Of a DNA stretch of 64,000 nt, positions 37,482 through 46,971 are shown in pieces; the stretch's first letter is position 1, and each line of letters opens with the position of its first letter. The stretch spans positions 126,501-190,500 of the forward strand of contig NZ_JOOE01000004.1 of assembly GCF_000712135.1 (NCBI RefSeq), read 5' to 3'. Below the pieces are notes generated by a model. The model had not been told where the DNA came from. It did not search any database and was given only the letters and a program-made list of their open reading frames with translations. The position numbers and the translations under genes were made by a program. Source of the stretch: Sphingomonas sp. UNC305MFCol5.2. Its GTDB lineage: Bacteria > Pseudomonadota > Alphaproteobacteria > Sphingomonadales > Sphingomonadaceae.

Positions 37482-40070
37482 TTAGTCCAGCGACTTCGAC
37501 GCCTGCTCGAACATGTCCTTGCTCAACCCCGGAGTCGCGACGATCCGTTCGAGCTCGGCGCGCATCCGGGCGGCGCGGGCGGCGTCGAAACGCTTCCAGC
37601 GGCCAAGCGGCGGGATCAATTTGGCCGCGGTTTGCGGGTTGAGCTTGTCCAATGCGATCAGCTGGTCCGCGACGAAGCGATAGCCGCGGCCCGACGCGTC
37701 GTGGAAGGCGCGCTGGTTGACGCTGAACGCGCCGATCAGCGAGCGCGCGCGATTGGGATTGGAGAGCGTGAAGTCGCGGTGCGCGACCAGCCGCTCGACC
37801 ATTTCCGCGGTGTCCTCGCGCGTCGACAGCGCCTGGGTCTGGAACCATTTGTCGAGGACGAGCCCGTTGCCGGCATAACGCTGGTAGAAGGCGTCGAGCG
37901 CCTGCTCGCGCAGCGGCGAATCGCCGTTGACGAGCGTGGTCAGCGCGCCCTGCCGGTCGGTCATGTTATCGGCGCCGCTGAACTGGTCGAACGCCAGCGT
38001 GTCGGCATCGGGCGCGCCGCTCGCCGCGATATAGCCGAGCGACACCGTCTTGAGCCGCCGCGCGCCCTTGGCGGCAGGCGAATATTCGAAGCGGTTGGCG
38101 AGGCTGCCTTCATAGGCCGCGCGCCATTCGCTCGCGAGTGCAGCGCCGAGGTCCCGGCGCAGCGCCTCGCGGGCGCGGAAGATCGCCTCGGGCTCGACCA
38201 CCGCCATCTGGTCGCCGATGAAGCTGTCCGAGGGGAGCAGAACCGCCTCGGCGATAAAGGCGCGGTCGAGCCTGGCATCGGTCAGCGTGTTGCGCACCGC
38301 CTCGATCACGGCAGTGTGATCGGTGCCTTCGTTGGCCACCGAGGCCACGAGCGTGTCGAGCATCAGTTGCTGCATCGCCTCATAGCGCGCGAACGGATCG
38401 TCGTCGTGCGCCGAAAGGAAAGCGAGGTCTTTCGCGGTGCGGTTGGTCTCGACCACCACCGGCGCGGAAAACCCGCGATTGATCGACAGCACTGGCTGTT
38501 CGGCGAGATTCTCGAACACCATTTCGTGCGTCTCGTCTTCGAGCAGCACGAGCTGCTCGTCGGACACCGGCTTCCCGCTGATCGCGCCGAACAGCTTGAG
38601 CTTCAACGGCAGGACCATCGGCTCCTTGACCGGCTGGCCCGGGGTCGGCGGTACCATCTGGCGCAGCTGCAATCGCGCGCGGCCGCCCTCCTGCGCCAGC
38701 GTCGCCGAGACGCGCGGCGTGCCGGCCTGGGTGTACCAGCGGCGGAACCTGGTGAGATCGACCTCGCCGCCCTGCTCCATGCACTGGACGAAATCCTCGC
38801 AAGTCGCGGCGGTGCCGTCGAAGCGATCGAAGTACAGATCGGTCGCTGCGCGGAATTTCTTCGCTCCGAGGATCGTCGCCATCATCCGGATGACCTCGGC
38901 GCCCTTGTTGTAGATCGTCGCGGTGTAGAAGTTCGAGATCTCCATATATTCGTCGGGGCGCACCGGATGCGCGAGCGGACCGGCATCTTCCGGGAACTGG
39001 CTGGCGCGCAAGCCTCGGACATCCTCGATCCTCTTGACTGCGGCGCTGCCCTGATCGGCCGAGAAGCTCTGGTCGCGGAAGACCGTGAAGCCTTCCTTCA
39101 GCGAGAGCTGGAACCAGTCGCGGCAAGTGACGCGGTTGCCCGACCAGTTGTGGAAATATTCGTGCGCGACCACCGCGGCGATCGCGTCGTAATCATAGTC
39201 GGTGGCGGTGTCGGGATCGGCGAGGATGTAGCGGCTGTTGAAGACGTTCAGCCCCTTATTCTCCATCGCGCCGAAATTGAAATCGTCGACCGCGACGATG
39301 TTGAACACGTCGAGATCATATTCGCGGCCATAGACTTTCTCGTCCCACGCCATCGACAGCTTGAGCGCGTGGAGCGCGTGGTCGGTCTTGGGCAGATCAG
39401 GCGCGCGCACCCAGATGCCGAGCTGCACCTCGCGGCCCGACATCGTTATGAAGGTGCCGCGATTGGCGACGAGATCGCCCGCCACCAAGGCGAACAGATA
39501 GCTCGGCTTGGGAAAGGGATCGTGCCATTCGGCCCAGTGGCGGCCACCTTCCAGATCGCCCTGCGCGATCGGATCGCCGTTCGCCAGCAGCACCGGGAAG
39601 CGAACCTTGTCGGCGGTCAGCTTGACCTTGTACTTCGACAGCACGTCGGGGCGATCGGGGAAGAAGGTGATGCGGCGGAAACCCTCGGCCTCACACTGGG
39701 TGCAGAGGATCCCGCCCGAGGCATAGAGCCCCTGTAGCTGGGTGTTGCGCTCGGGCGCGATCTCGACTTCGGTCTCGATCTCGTGCGCGGCGCCGGTCAG
39801 CGGCACCACGAGGCTGGCGCCGTCCATGCTCCAATCCGAGACCTGGGCGCCATCGACCTTGACGCCGAGCGCAGTCAGCCCGTCGCCATCGAGGCGCAGC
39901 GGCCGGTCGTGCGTGCCGTTGCGCTCGACCCGCAAGGTCGTGCGAACGCGCGTCGCCGCGGGATCGAGGTCGAAATCCATCGCGATCTCGGGCACGCGCC
40001 AATCGGGCTCGCGATAATCCTCGCGGCGCGTCACTTTGGGCGCCTGGGTTGCGGTCTGAGCGTCTGCCAT
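37482..40070 (-). CDS. pepN: Aminopeptidase N (M1 family)
   Basis: An 862-residue zinc aminopeptidase. The substrate-anchoring GAMEN motif is NFGAMENKGLNVFN near residue 260, and the zinc site is VVAHEYFHNWSGNR, with the third ligand Glu in LKEGFTVFRDQSF (HEXXH-X18-E) near residues 300-325. The N-terminus VTRREDYREPDWRVPE and the four-domain length match E. coli PepN. No signal peptide is seen, so it acts in the cytoplasm on peptides. Divergent from the first M28 peptidase gene. Confidence 0.96.
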   Translation of the reverse strand: MADAQTATQAPKVTRREDYREPDWRVPEIAMDFDLDPAATRVRTTLRVERNGTHDRPLRLDGDGLTALGVKVDGAQVSDWSMDGASLVVPLTGAAHEIETEVEIAPERNTQLQGLYASGGILCTQCEAEGFRRITFFPDRPDVLSKYKVKLTADKVRFPVLLANGDPIAQGDLEGGRHWAEWHDPFPKPSYLFALVAGDLVANRGTFITMSGREVQLGIWVRAPDLPKTDHALHALKLSMAWDEKVYGREYDLDVFNIVAVDDFNFGAMENKGLNVFNSRYILADPDTATDYDYDAIAAVVAHEYFHNWSGNRVTCRDWFQLSLKEGFTVFRDQSFSADQGSAAVKRIEDVRGLRASQFPEDAGPLAHPVRPDEYMEISNFYTATIYNKGAEVIRMMATILGAKKFRAATDLYFDRFDGTAATCEDFVQCMEQGGEVDLTRFRRWYTQAGTPRVSATLAQEGGRARLQLRQMVPPTPGQPVKEPMVLPLKLKLFGAISGKPVSDEQLVLLEDETHEMVFENLAEQPVLSINRGFSAPVVVETNRTAKDLAFLSAHDDDPFARYEAMQQLMLDTLVASVANEGTDHTAVIEAVRNTLTDARLDRAFIAEAVLLPSDSFIGDQMAVVEPEAIFRAREALRRDLGAALASEWRAAYEGSLANRFEYSPAAKGARRLKTVSLGYIAASGAPDADTLAFDQFSGADNMTDRQGALTTLVNGDSPLREQALDAFYQRYAGNGLVLDKWFQTQALSTREDTAEMVERLVAHRDFTLSNPNRARSLIGAFSVNQRAFHDASGRGYRFVADQLIALDKLNPQTAAKLIPPLGRWKRFDAARAARMRAELERIVATPGLSKDMFEQASKSLD

Positions 40071-40183
40071 GATTGCCCGGATATAGGGTCAACCCGCCGC
40101 ACCGCCACAACAAACTGCCGCTTGCCTATGAGTGGCGCGATGCTACCGATACGGCATTCCAGAGACACCGAGGTTTCTCCCTT

Positions 40184-41863
40184 ATGCTTCGACTGACATC
40201 GCCGCTCGGCCTGATCGCGCTCGTCGCCACTTCGGCGATGGCGCAGGAGGCCCCTGCGCCCGCTCCGACCGCCGCCCAGAGCAACGCATTGCTCAATGCC
40301 GAGCTTCCCGCCGACCAGGCGGCGCTCAAGAGCCACATCATGTTCCTCGCGTCGGACCAGATGCGCGGCCGTGACGCAGGCAGTGCCGAATATGACATCG
40401 CCGCGCAGTACGTCGCGTCGCAATTCTACGAGCAGGGCCTGCGCCCGGCGGGCGACGAAGGCTCGTACCTCCAGAAGGTGCCGCTGATCAGCTACAAGCC
40501 CGCCGACAAGGGCAGCATGGCGCTCGCTGCCAAGGGCGGCCAGCCGGTGAGCCTCGTCTTCGGCGAGGATTATCTTCCCGCCGGCAACCCCGACAAGACC
40601 GCCTTCCAGCTCACCGCGCCAGTGGTGTTCGTCGGCTACGGCATCTCCGGGCTCGGCCGCGACGACTACAAGGGCGTCGACGTGAAGGGCAAGATCGTCG
40701 CCTTTTTCGGCGGCGCGCCGTCGAGCTTCCCGGCCGAGGAGCGCGCGCATTTCAGCAGCCCGGCGTCGAAGGCCGAAATCGCGATGAAGAAGGGCGCGGT
40801 CGGCTATATCACGCTCGAATCGCCGCGCGCCGGCCGCGGCAGTTATCCGTTCAAGACGATCGCGGCGAACTGGGACCGCGCGCGCTTCACCTGGGCCGAG
40901 GCCGACGGTTCGGGCCATATCCCGACGCCCACCGCCCCCGGTCTCGGCATGCTCAGCACTGCGGGCGCCGCCAAATTGTTCGAAGGCGCGAAGGTCAAGT
41001 GGGACGACGTCGCGAAGCTGTCGCAGGACGACGGCGCCACGTTCAAGGCGATACAGCTGCCGAGGACGCTGTCGGTGACGCTCAACACCGCCAATACCGC
41101 GATCACCAGCTACAATGTCGCGGGCCTGCTCCCCGGCAGCGATCCGGCGCTCGGCAAGGAAGTCGTCGTGCTCTCGGCGCATCTCGATCACGTCGGTGTC
41201 GGCAAGCCCGATGCCAAGGGCGACACGATCTACAACGGCGCGATGGACAATGCCGTCGGCATCGCTTCGCTGATCGAGGAGGCGCGCCGCTTCAAGGCAT
41301 CGGGCAAGCCGCCGCGCCGTTCGGTGCTGTTCCTCGCGGTCACCGCCGAAGAGAAGGGGCTGATCGGCTCGGATTATTACGCGCACAATCCGACGGTGCC
41401 GAAGGCGAACCTGGTCGCCGACGTCAATCTCGACATGCCGATCATCACCTACAAGTTCGAGGACGTGACGCCGTTCGGCGCGGCGCATTCGACTCTGGGC
41501 GAGACGGTGGCGCGTGCCGCCGCGCAGATCGGCGTCGGCATGGGCGGCGATCCGCGCCCCGACGAAGCCTTCTTCGTCCGCTCGGACCATTATCGCTTCG
41601 TCCAGCAGGGCATCCCCTCGGTCTTCCTGTGGCCGGGCGAAAAGGGTCCGGGCAAGGCTGCGACCGATGCCTTCCTGAGCAGCCATTATCACCAGCCCTC
41701 GGACGATCTGGTCCAGCAGCCGGCGATCGATTGGGAATCGGGCGCGCGCTTCGTCGACGTGAACTATCGCATCGCCCGCGAGATCGCCGATGCCGATCAG
41801 AAGCCGATGTGGAAGAAGGGCGACTTTTTCGGCACCCTCTTCGGCGGACCGATGGAGAAGTGA
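40184..41863 (+). CDS. Secreted M28 family metallopeptidase (first of three)
   Basis: A 559-residue exported peptidase with a signal peptide ending TSAMAQ. A PA-type insert (about residues 130-240) interrupts the M28 fold. The zinc ligands lie in SAHLDHVGVG near residue 333, the bridging Asp in GAMDNAVG, the Glu pair in TAEEKGL, Asp in NLDMP, and the last His in HYHQPSD near residue 505. It would trim peptides in the periplasm or outside. The Shine-Dalgarno sequence is weak. Its stop overlaps the start of the next paralogue (TGATG), so the first two copies are translated as a coupled pair. Confidence 0.93.
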   Translation: MLRLTSPLGLIALVATSAMAQEAPAPAPTAAQSNALLNAELPADQAALKSHIMFLASDQMRGRDAGSAEYDIAAQYVASQFYEQGLRPAGDEGSYLQKVPLISYKPADKGSMALAAKGGQPVSLVFGEDYLPAGNPDKTAFQLTAPVVFVGYGISGLGRDDYKGVDVKGKIVAFFGGAPSSFPAEERAHFSSPASKAEIAMKKGAVGYITLESPRAGRGSYPFKTIAANWDRARFTWAEADGSGHIPTPTAPGLGMLSTAGAAKLFEGAKVKWDDVAKLSQDDGATFKAIQLPRTLSVTLNTANTAITSYNVAGLLPGSDPALGKEVVVLSAHLDHVGVGKPDAKGDTIYNGAMDNAVGIASLIEEARRFKASGKPPRRSVLFLAVTAEEKGLIGSDYYAHNPTVPKANLVADVNLDMPIITYKFEDVTPFGAAHSTLGETVARAAAQIGVGMGGDPRPDEAFFVRSDHYRFVQQGIPSVFLWPGEKGPGKAATDAFLSSHYHQPSDDLVQQPAIDWESGARFVDVNYRIAREIADADQKPMWKKGDFFGTLFGGPMEK

Positions 41864-43473
41864 TGATGCGCAAGTCCCTGATCCTCCTCCCCCTGCTCTT
41901 CGCAGCCCCGGCACTTGCGCAGGACCTCACTCACGCCGAGGCGGCGCTCAAGGCGCATGTCGCCTTCCTCGCCTCGGATGCGATGCGCGGGCGCGACACG
42001 GGTTCGCCCGAGCTCGCCATCGCCGAGCAATATGTCGCGGCGCAGATGCTCGCGGCGGGGCTCGCGCCGGGCGGGCCGAACGGCACGTGGCTGCAGCCGG
42101 TGCCGCTCGTTTCGTTCAGGGGTGCCGATCACGGGACGCTGACGCTCACGCGCGGCACGACGGTGACACCGCTCGAATGGGGCAAGGACTTCGTCGCCCG
42201 CTCGAACGCCCGCGAGGCGAAGGTCGCGGTGTCGGGGCCGGTGGTGTTCGCCGGTTACGGCGTGACCGATCGCGCCACCGGCCATGACGATTACAAGGGC
42301 CTCGACGTGAAGGGGAAGATCGTCGCGATCCTGCGCGACGCCCCGCAATCGCTGCCCAGCGAAGTGCGCGCGCATCTCAGCCAGCCCGAAGAGCAGGCAA
42401 AGAACGCGGCGGAACATGGTGCCTCGGGCGTGATCCTGATCGAGGGCAACACCCGCCACGCGATCTTCCCGTTCGAGGCGAGCGTGGGGTATTGGAACAG
42501 CAACGGCATGACCTGGGCCGATCCCGACGGCCGCGCGCACAGCGAGGGGCCGAGCGCCCCTGCCTTCGCGTATGTCGGCATGGTCGGCGCCGAGAAATTG
42601 TTCGCCGGTTCGAAGACCAAATGGGCCGATGTCCTCGCCGCCGACAAGGCGGGCAAGAAACTCCCCACCGGCCCGCTCGGCGTCACCGCGGAGGGGACGG
42701 CGAACACCGAGATCAAGACGCTCTCCGCCAACAATGTCGTCGGCCTGCTCGAAGGTTCGGATCCGGCGCTCAAGGGCCAATATGTCGTGATCTCGGCGCA
42801 TCTCGATCATGTCGGCGTCGGCAAGCCCGATGCGAAGGGCGACACGATCTACAACGGCGCGATGGACAATGCCGTCGGCACTGCGTCGATGCTCGAAGTG
42901 GCCAGGGCGTTCACGGCATCGGGCAAGCGCCCCCGCCGCTCGATCCTGTTCGTCGCGGTCACCGCTGAGGAGAAGGGGTTGGTCGGCTCCGACTATTTCG
43001 CCGCCAACCCGGTTGTGCCCAAGGGCAGCATCGTCGCCGACGTCAATCTCGACATGCCGGTGCTCACCTACAAGTTCGAGGATCTGGTGGTGTACGGCGC
43101 CGATCGCACCAGCATCGGCCCGACGGTGGCGGCGGTCGCCAAGGCCGAGGGGCTGGCGCTCACCCCCGATCCCGCACCCGAGCAAGCCAGCTTCGTGCGT
43201 TCGGACCATTACAGCTTCGTCCGCGCGGGCATTCCGGCGGTGTCGCTCGAGCCCGGCCCCGCCGGTCCCGGCAAGGCCGCGGTCGAGGAATTCGGCGAGA
43301 AACATTATCACCAGCCTTCGGACGAAGTGACCTTGATCGATTTCGGCCAGGGCGTGCGCTTCGTGAAGCTCAATTACGCGATCGCCCGCGCGCTGGCGGA
43401 TGCCGATCAGCGTCCCTTGTGGAACAAGGGCGATTTCTTCGGAACACTGTACGGAGGCCCCGGCGCGAAGTAG
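41863..43473 (+). CDS. Secreted M28 family metallopeptidase (second of three)
   Basis: A 536-residue paralogue of the preceding gene. The signal peptide is MRKSLILLPLLFAAPALAQ after the second Met (41866). The metal-binding residues are all present: SAHLDHVGVG near residue 313, GAMDNAVG, TAEEKGL, NLDMP, HYHQPSD. A PA-type insert carries VVFAGYGVTDRATGHDDYKGLDVKGK. The start overlaps the previous stop (TGATG). A 90-base tract around the zinc site is almost identical to that in the first copy, suggesting gene conversion. Substrate preference is unknown. Confidence 0.93.
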   Translation: MMRKSLILLPLLFAAPALAQDLTHAEAALKAHVAFLASDAMRGRDTGSPELAIAEQYVAAQMLAAGLAPGGPNGTWLQPVPLVSFRGADHGTLTLTRGTTVTPLEWGKDFVARSNAREAKVAVSGPVVFAGYGVTDRATGHDDYKGLDVKGKIVAILRDAPQSLPSEVRAHLSQPEEQAKNAAEHGASGVILIEGNTRHAIFPFEASVGYWNSNGMTWADPDGRAHSEGPSAPAFAYVGMVGAEKLFAGSKTKWADVLAADKAGKKLPTGPLGVTAEGTANTEIKTLSANNVVGLLEGSDPALKGQYVVISAHLDHVGVGKPDAKGDTIYNGAMDNAVGTASMLEVARAFTASGKRPRRSILFVAVTAEEKGLVGSDYFAANPVVPKGSIVADVNLDMPVLTYKFEDLVVYGADRTSIGPTVAAVAKAEGLALTPDPAPEQASFVRSDHYSFVRAGIPAVSLEPGPAGPGKAAVEEFGEKHYHQPSDEVTLIDFGQGVRFVKLNYAIARALADADQRPLWNKGDFFGTLYGGPGAK

Positions 43474-43518
43474 GCGCCGACCAGCCCCTCCCGGCGGGGA
43501 GAGCCCTGAGGAGTTTCG

Positions 43519-45129
43519 ATGTTGCGTAGCCTGCTCCTTCTCCCCCTGATCCTGCTGGCGCCGCTCGCCCAGGCGCAGCAGCTTCCGCCCGATCAGGCGG
43601 CGCTCGAGGCGCATGTCCGGTTCCTCGCCGCCGACGCGCTGCGCGGGCGCGAGGCGGGGACGCACGAATACGACATCGCCGCGCAATATGTCGCCGCGCA
43701 GATGCTCGGTGCCGGATTGAAGCCTGCCGGGGAGGACGGCTGGCTCCAGTCGGTCGGGCTCGTCACCTATCGGCCTGCCGCCAAAGCGAAATGGACGCTC
43801 ACCCGCGGCGGCGCGGCGATCCCGCTCCAGTTCGGGATCGACTTCGTCAACTCCGGCATCCCGACCACGCCCGATTTCGCGGCGGCGGGACAGGTCGTCT
43901 TCGCGGGCTACGGGCTCGTCTATCCCGAGGGCAAGCGTGACGATTATCGAGGGCTCGACGTGCGCGGCAAGATCGTCGCGATCTATGCCGGGGTGCCTGA
44001 AGGCCTGCCGGGCGAAGTTGCGGCGCATCTGGGAGACGACGACCAGAAGGCGCGGCTGGCGCAGGCGCGCGGCGCCAAGGCAGTGATCATCGTGGAATCG
44101 CTCGAACGGCGCGCCGAATTCCCGCTCGAGGCGATGGCGCCTTATTACGATTATGAGCGCACCACCTGGGTCGGGCCCGATGGCAAGGCGCACATCATCG
44201 CGCCCGGCGCGCCGGTGGTCGGCACGGTCGGCCAGGCAGGCGCCGAGAAATTGTTCGCCGGTTCGCGGATCAAATGGCGCGACGTGCTCGCCGCCGATCG
44301 CCGCGGCATTCGGATGCCCAGCGGGCCGCTGGTTGGCACGCTCAGGGTAGCGGCCAGCACCCGCGTCGCCACCACGCGCAGCAGCAACGTCGTCGGCGTG
44401 CTCGAAGGCTCGGATCCAGCGCTCAGGAACCAATATGTCGTGGTCTCGGCACATCTCGATCATGTCGGGGTGGGCGAGCCCGAAAAGGGCGACGACATCT
44501 ATAACGGCGCGATGGACAATGCCGCGGGCGTCGCGACGATGCTCGAAGTGGCGCGCGCGTTCGAGGCATCGGGCAAGCGTCCGCGCCGCTCGATCCTGTT
44601 CGTCGCGCTGACTGCCGAAGAGAAGGGGCTGGTCGGCTCGGACTATTTCGCCGCGCACCCCGGGGTGCCCGCCGGAGGCACGCTCGTCGCCGACATCAAT
44701 CTCGACATGCCGATCCTCACCTTCGCGATGCAGGACATGGTCGTGCTGGGCGGCGAACGCTCGAGCCTCGGCGCGACTTATGCGGCGGCGGCTGCCGCGG
44801 AGGGACTCAAGGTCGTGCCCGATCCCGCGCCCGAAGAGATGTTCTTCGTCCGCTCGGACCATTACAGCTTCGTCCAGGCGGGTATTCCCGCGGTCTCGGT
44901 CGACAGCGGTCCCGGCGGGCCCGGCGAGGCGGCGCAGCGGGACTTCCTCGCCAATCACTACCACAAGCCTTCGGACGACATCACCTTGCCGATCGATTGG
45001 GCGGCGGCGGCGAAGTTCACGCGCGTCAACTACGCCGCCGCACGCGCGCTCGCCGATGACGATGCGCGGCCGAGCTGGAACAAAGGCGATTTCTTCGGAG
45101 TCCAGTTCGGCGGTTACGGTGCGAAGTGA
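43519..45129 (+). CDS. Secreted M28 family metallopeptidase (third of three)
   Basis: A 536-residue paralogue with signal peptide MLRSLLLLPLILLAPLAQAQ. The zinc site SAHLDHVGVG is near residue 313, but the next part differs (GEPEKGDDIYNGAMDNAAG) and TAEEKGL, NLDMP and HYHKPSD follow. The PA-type insert (VVFAGYGLVYPEGKRDDYRGL) is also present. A GAGGAG ribosome-binding site precedes the ATG. The 45-base gap from the second copy contains a small GC hairpin, but the direction and spacing still suggest one transcript. It is more diverged from the first two copies than these are from each other. Confidence 0.93.
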   Translation: MLRSLLLLPLILLAPLAQAQQLPPDQAALEAHVRFLAADALRGREAGTHEYDIAAQYVAAQMLGAGLKPAGEDGWLQSVGLVTYRPAAKAKWTLTRGGAAIPLQFGIDFVNSGIPTTPDFAAAGQVVFAGYGLVYPEGKRDDYRGLDVRGKIVAIYAGVPEGLPGEVAAHLGDDDQKARLAQARGAKAVIIVESLERRAEFPLEAMAPYYDYERTTWVGPDGKAHIIAPGAPVVGTVGQAGAEKLFAGSRIKWRDVLAADRRGIRMPSGPLVGTLRVAASTRVATTRSSNVVGVLEGSDPALRNQYVVVSAHLDHVGVGEPEKGDDIYNGAMDNAAGVATMLEVARAFEASGKRPRRSILFVALTAEEKGLVGSDYFAAHPGVPAGGTLVADINLDMPILTFAMQDMVVLGGERSSLGATYAAAAAAEGLKVVPDPAPEEMFFVRSDHYSFVQAGIPAVSVDSGPGGPGEAAQRDFLANHYHKPSDDITLPIDWAAAAKFTRVNYAAARALADDDARPSWNKGDFFGVQFGGYGAK

Positions 45130-45136
45130 ACACAAC

Positions 45137-45246
45137 CGTCACCCCGGCCGAAGTGCCGGGGTCCACCACGCAACTGGGCGAGAAGCACAGGTCGCTTGCC
45201 CTTCCCGCGCGGGTAAATGGACCCCCGCACTTCGGCCCGGGTGACG
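45137..45246. repeat. Palindromic repeat, type B (110 bp)
   Basis: Arm 45137-45165 (CGTCACCCCGGCCG... to ...GGTCCA) is the reverse complement of arm 45218-45246 at 27 of 29 positions. The 52-base centre contains CTTCCCGCGCGGG. Each arm can also fold on itself around GAAGTGCC. It differs in sequence from the type A repeats; similar CGTCAYCCCGGC-type repeats are known in sphingomonads. It fills the gap between the third M28 gene and the epimerase gene and may end transcription there. Confidence 0.75.
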
Positions 45247-45262
45247 AGGTGATGAGAGCGCC

Positions 45263-46102
45263 ATGCGCCTCCTGATCTTCGGTCTTGGCTATACCGGAAC
45301 TGCGCTGGCGCAGCACCTCGCGCAACGTGATTCGCGCATCGCCACAGTCACGCGCGAAGGCCGTGACGACAGCATCGCGTTCGCCGACACCGATCGCGTC
45401 GCCTTCGAAATCGCCCACGCCACGCACATCGTCTCTACCGTCGCGCCCGATGAGACCGATCCGATCCTCGCCGCCTACGGCCCGCAGCTTGCCACCGCGC
45501 GCGGCTGGCTCGGCTATCTCTCCTCGACCGGAGTCTATGGCGACACGCGCGGCGCGTGGGTGGATGAAACCGCGCCCACCGGCACCGGCCGTCGCGCCGC
45601 GCGTGCCGAAGCCGATGCAGCCTGGCTGGCGCTCGGTGCACGCGTGTTCCGGCTGCCCGGCATCTACGGGCCCGGCCGCTCGCCGTTGGAGCGCGCCGCG
45701 CGCGGCGAGGCAGCGCGGATCCTAGTGCCCGGCCAGGTCTTCAGCCGCATCCATCTCGCCGACATCCTCTCGGGCATCACGGCGGGTTTCGACGCGCCCC
45801 GGGGTGCCTACAACCTCGCCGACGATCTGCCCGCGCCGCAGAGCCACGTCGTCGCCTACGCCTGTGCGCTGCTCGGCATCGCGCCGCCGCCACTGGTGCC
45901 GCTCGAAGCCGCGAACCTCAGCCCGCAGGCCCGGGCTTTTTATTCGGAGAACCGCCGCGTCGCGAATGGCAAGGCGAAGCGCGTGCTGCGTTGGCGGCCG
46001 CTTTTCCCGGATTACCGGTTGGGCCTGCGCGCCTTGAGCGCCAGCACCAGCCCGACGATCACCAGCACCGCGCCCGACACGGCGAGCAGCGACCAGCGAT
46101 AG
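45263..46102 (+). CDS. NAD(P)-dependent epimerase/reductase-like protein (YeeZ-like)
   Basis: A 279-residue atypical extended SDR. The Rossmann motif is LLIFGLGYTGTALAQHLA at the N-terminus. The usual catalytic region reads YLSSTGVYGDTRGAWVDE, so the Tyr lies in STGVYGD, as in YeeZ-type proteins with weak or altered activity. The protein ends with a Ser/Thr-rich tail after LRAL that lies opposite the end of the convergent EamA gene (91-base overlap). The tail is therefore probably a by-product of the overlap rather than a domain. Substrate unknown. Confidence 0.85.
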   Translation: MRLLIFGLGYTGTALAQHLAQRDSRIATVTREGRDDSIAFADTDRVAFEIAHATHIVSTVAPDETDPILAAYGPQLATARGWLGYLSSTGVYGDTRGAWVDETAPTGTGRRAARAEADAAWLALGARVFRLPGIYGPGRSPLERAARGEAARILVPGQVFSRIHLADILSGITAGFDAPRGAYNLADDLPAPQSHVVAYACALLGIAPPPLVPLEAANLSPQARAFYSENRRVANGKAKRVLRWRPLFPDYRLGLRALSASTSPTITSTAPDTASSDQR

Positions 46103-46971
46103 CCTTCGAAGATCGTCGAGAGCAGCATGGCGATCACCGGGATCAGCACGCTGGTATAGGCCGCCTTGGCCGGGCCGATCGTGCGGATCAGCTGGAAATA
46201 GATGGTGAAGGCGAGCGCCGAACCGAACACGCCGAGATAGAGCGTCCCCGCGACATAGCCCCAGCGCGGTTCGATCACCGGCGGCCCGACGGTCGCCCAC
46301 GCCCAGACCGCGTCGATCGCCGCGCCGGTCAGCATCGCCCAGCCGAGCGTCGTCGCCATCGGATAGGCTTTGGCGGTCTTCATCGCCTGCATGACATTGG
46401 CGACCGAAGCCGAGAGCACGCCCAACAGGGCGATGCCGATGCCGATCATCGCCTGTTCGGGCCCCGCGTCGCTCAGCCGCGCCTCGTGGAGGAACAGCAA
46501 GGCCACCCCGGCCATCGCCACCGCCGATCCGATCAGCAATTGACGTCCCATCAGCTGGCCGAGGAAGATCCGCGCGAGGATCGCGTTGGGCACCAGCAGC
46601 AAAGCATAGACGATCGCCACCACGCCCGAGGTGATGTGCTGCTCGGCGCGGTAGACGAAGTTGAAGTTGAGCACGAACTGCGCGAATCCCAAGGCGATCG
46701 CGAAGGCCCAGCCGCGCAGGTCGAGCCGCAGCGAATCGCGCCGCAGCAGCGCCCAGCCGAGGATCACGATCCCCGCGATCGTGAAGCGATAGGTTACCGA
46801 CCAGCTCGGCGGTACCATGGCGAGCTGGTCGCGGATCACGATCCAGGTCGATCCCCAGATCAATGTCACCACGAGGAACGGGAGCAGCACGACGAGGTGC
46901 GCCGAGCGCGGTGGAACCGGCTCGACCGGCGGCTCGATGATCGGCGCCTTGTAGGAGGTGAACCGTCTCAC
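46012..46971 (-). CDS. EamA/DMT family transporter
   Basis: A 319-residue inner-membrane protein with ten helices in two EamA repeats. The first repeat contains TLIWGSTWIVIRDQL and the second starts near residue 170 with TTLGWAMLTGAAIDAVWAW. The family exports amino acids or other small metabolites; the substrate is not identifiable. The ATG overlaps the stop of the threonine aldolase gene (ATGA), which may hint at an amino acid-related substrate. The end overlaps the convergent epimerase gene by 91 bases. Confidence 0.9.
   Translation of the reverse strand: MRRFTSYKAPIIEPPVEPVPPRSAHLVVLLPFLVVTLIWGSTWIVIRDQLAMVPPSWSVTYRFTIAGIVILGWALLRRDSLRLDLRGWAFAIALGFAQFVLNFNFVYRAEQHITSGVVAIVYALLLVPNAILARIFLGQLMGRQLLIGSAVAMAGVALLFLHEARLSDAGPEQAMIGIGIALLGVLSASVANVMQAMKTAKAYPMATTLGWAMLTGAAIDAVWAWATVGPPVIEPRWGYVAGTLYLGVFGSALAFTIYFQLIRTIGPAKAAYTSVLIPVIAMLLSTIFEGYRWSLLAVSGAVLVIVGLVLALKARRPNR

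Noticed and set aside
40999..41862. Upstream extension of the second M28 gene
   Set aside because: The stretch is a shadow frame of the first M28 gene; the real start is at 41863 or 41866, at the signal peptide.
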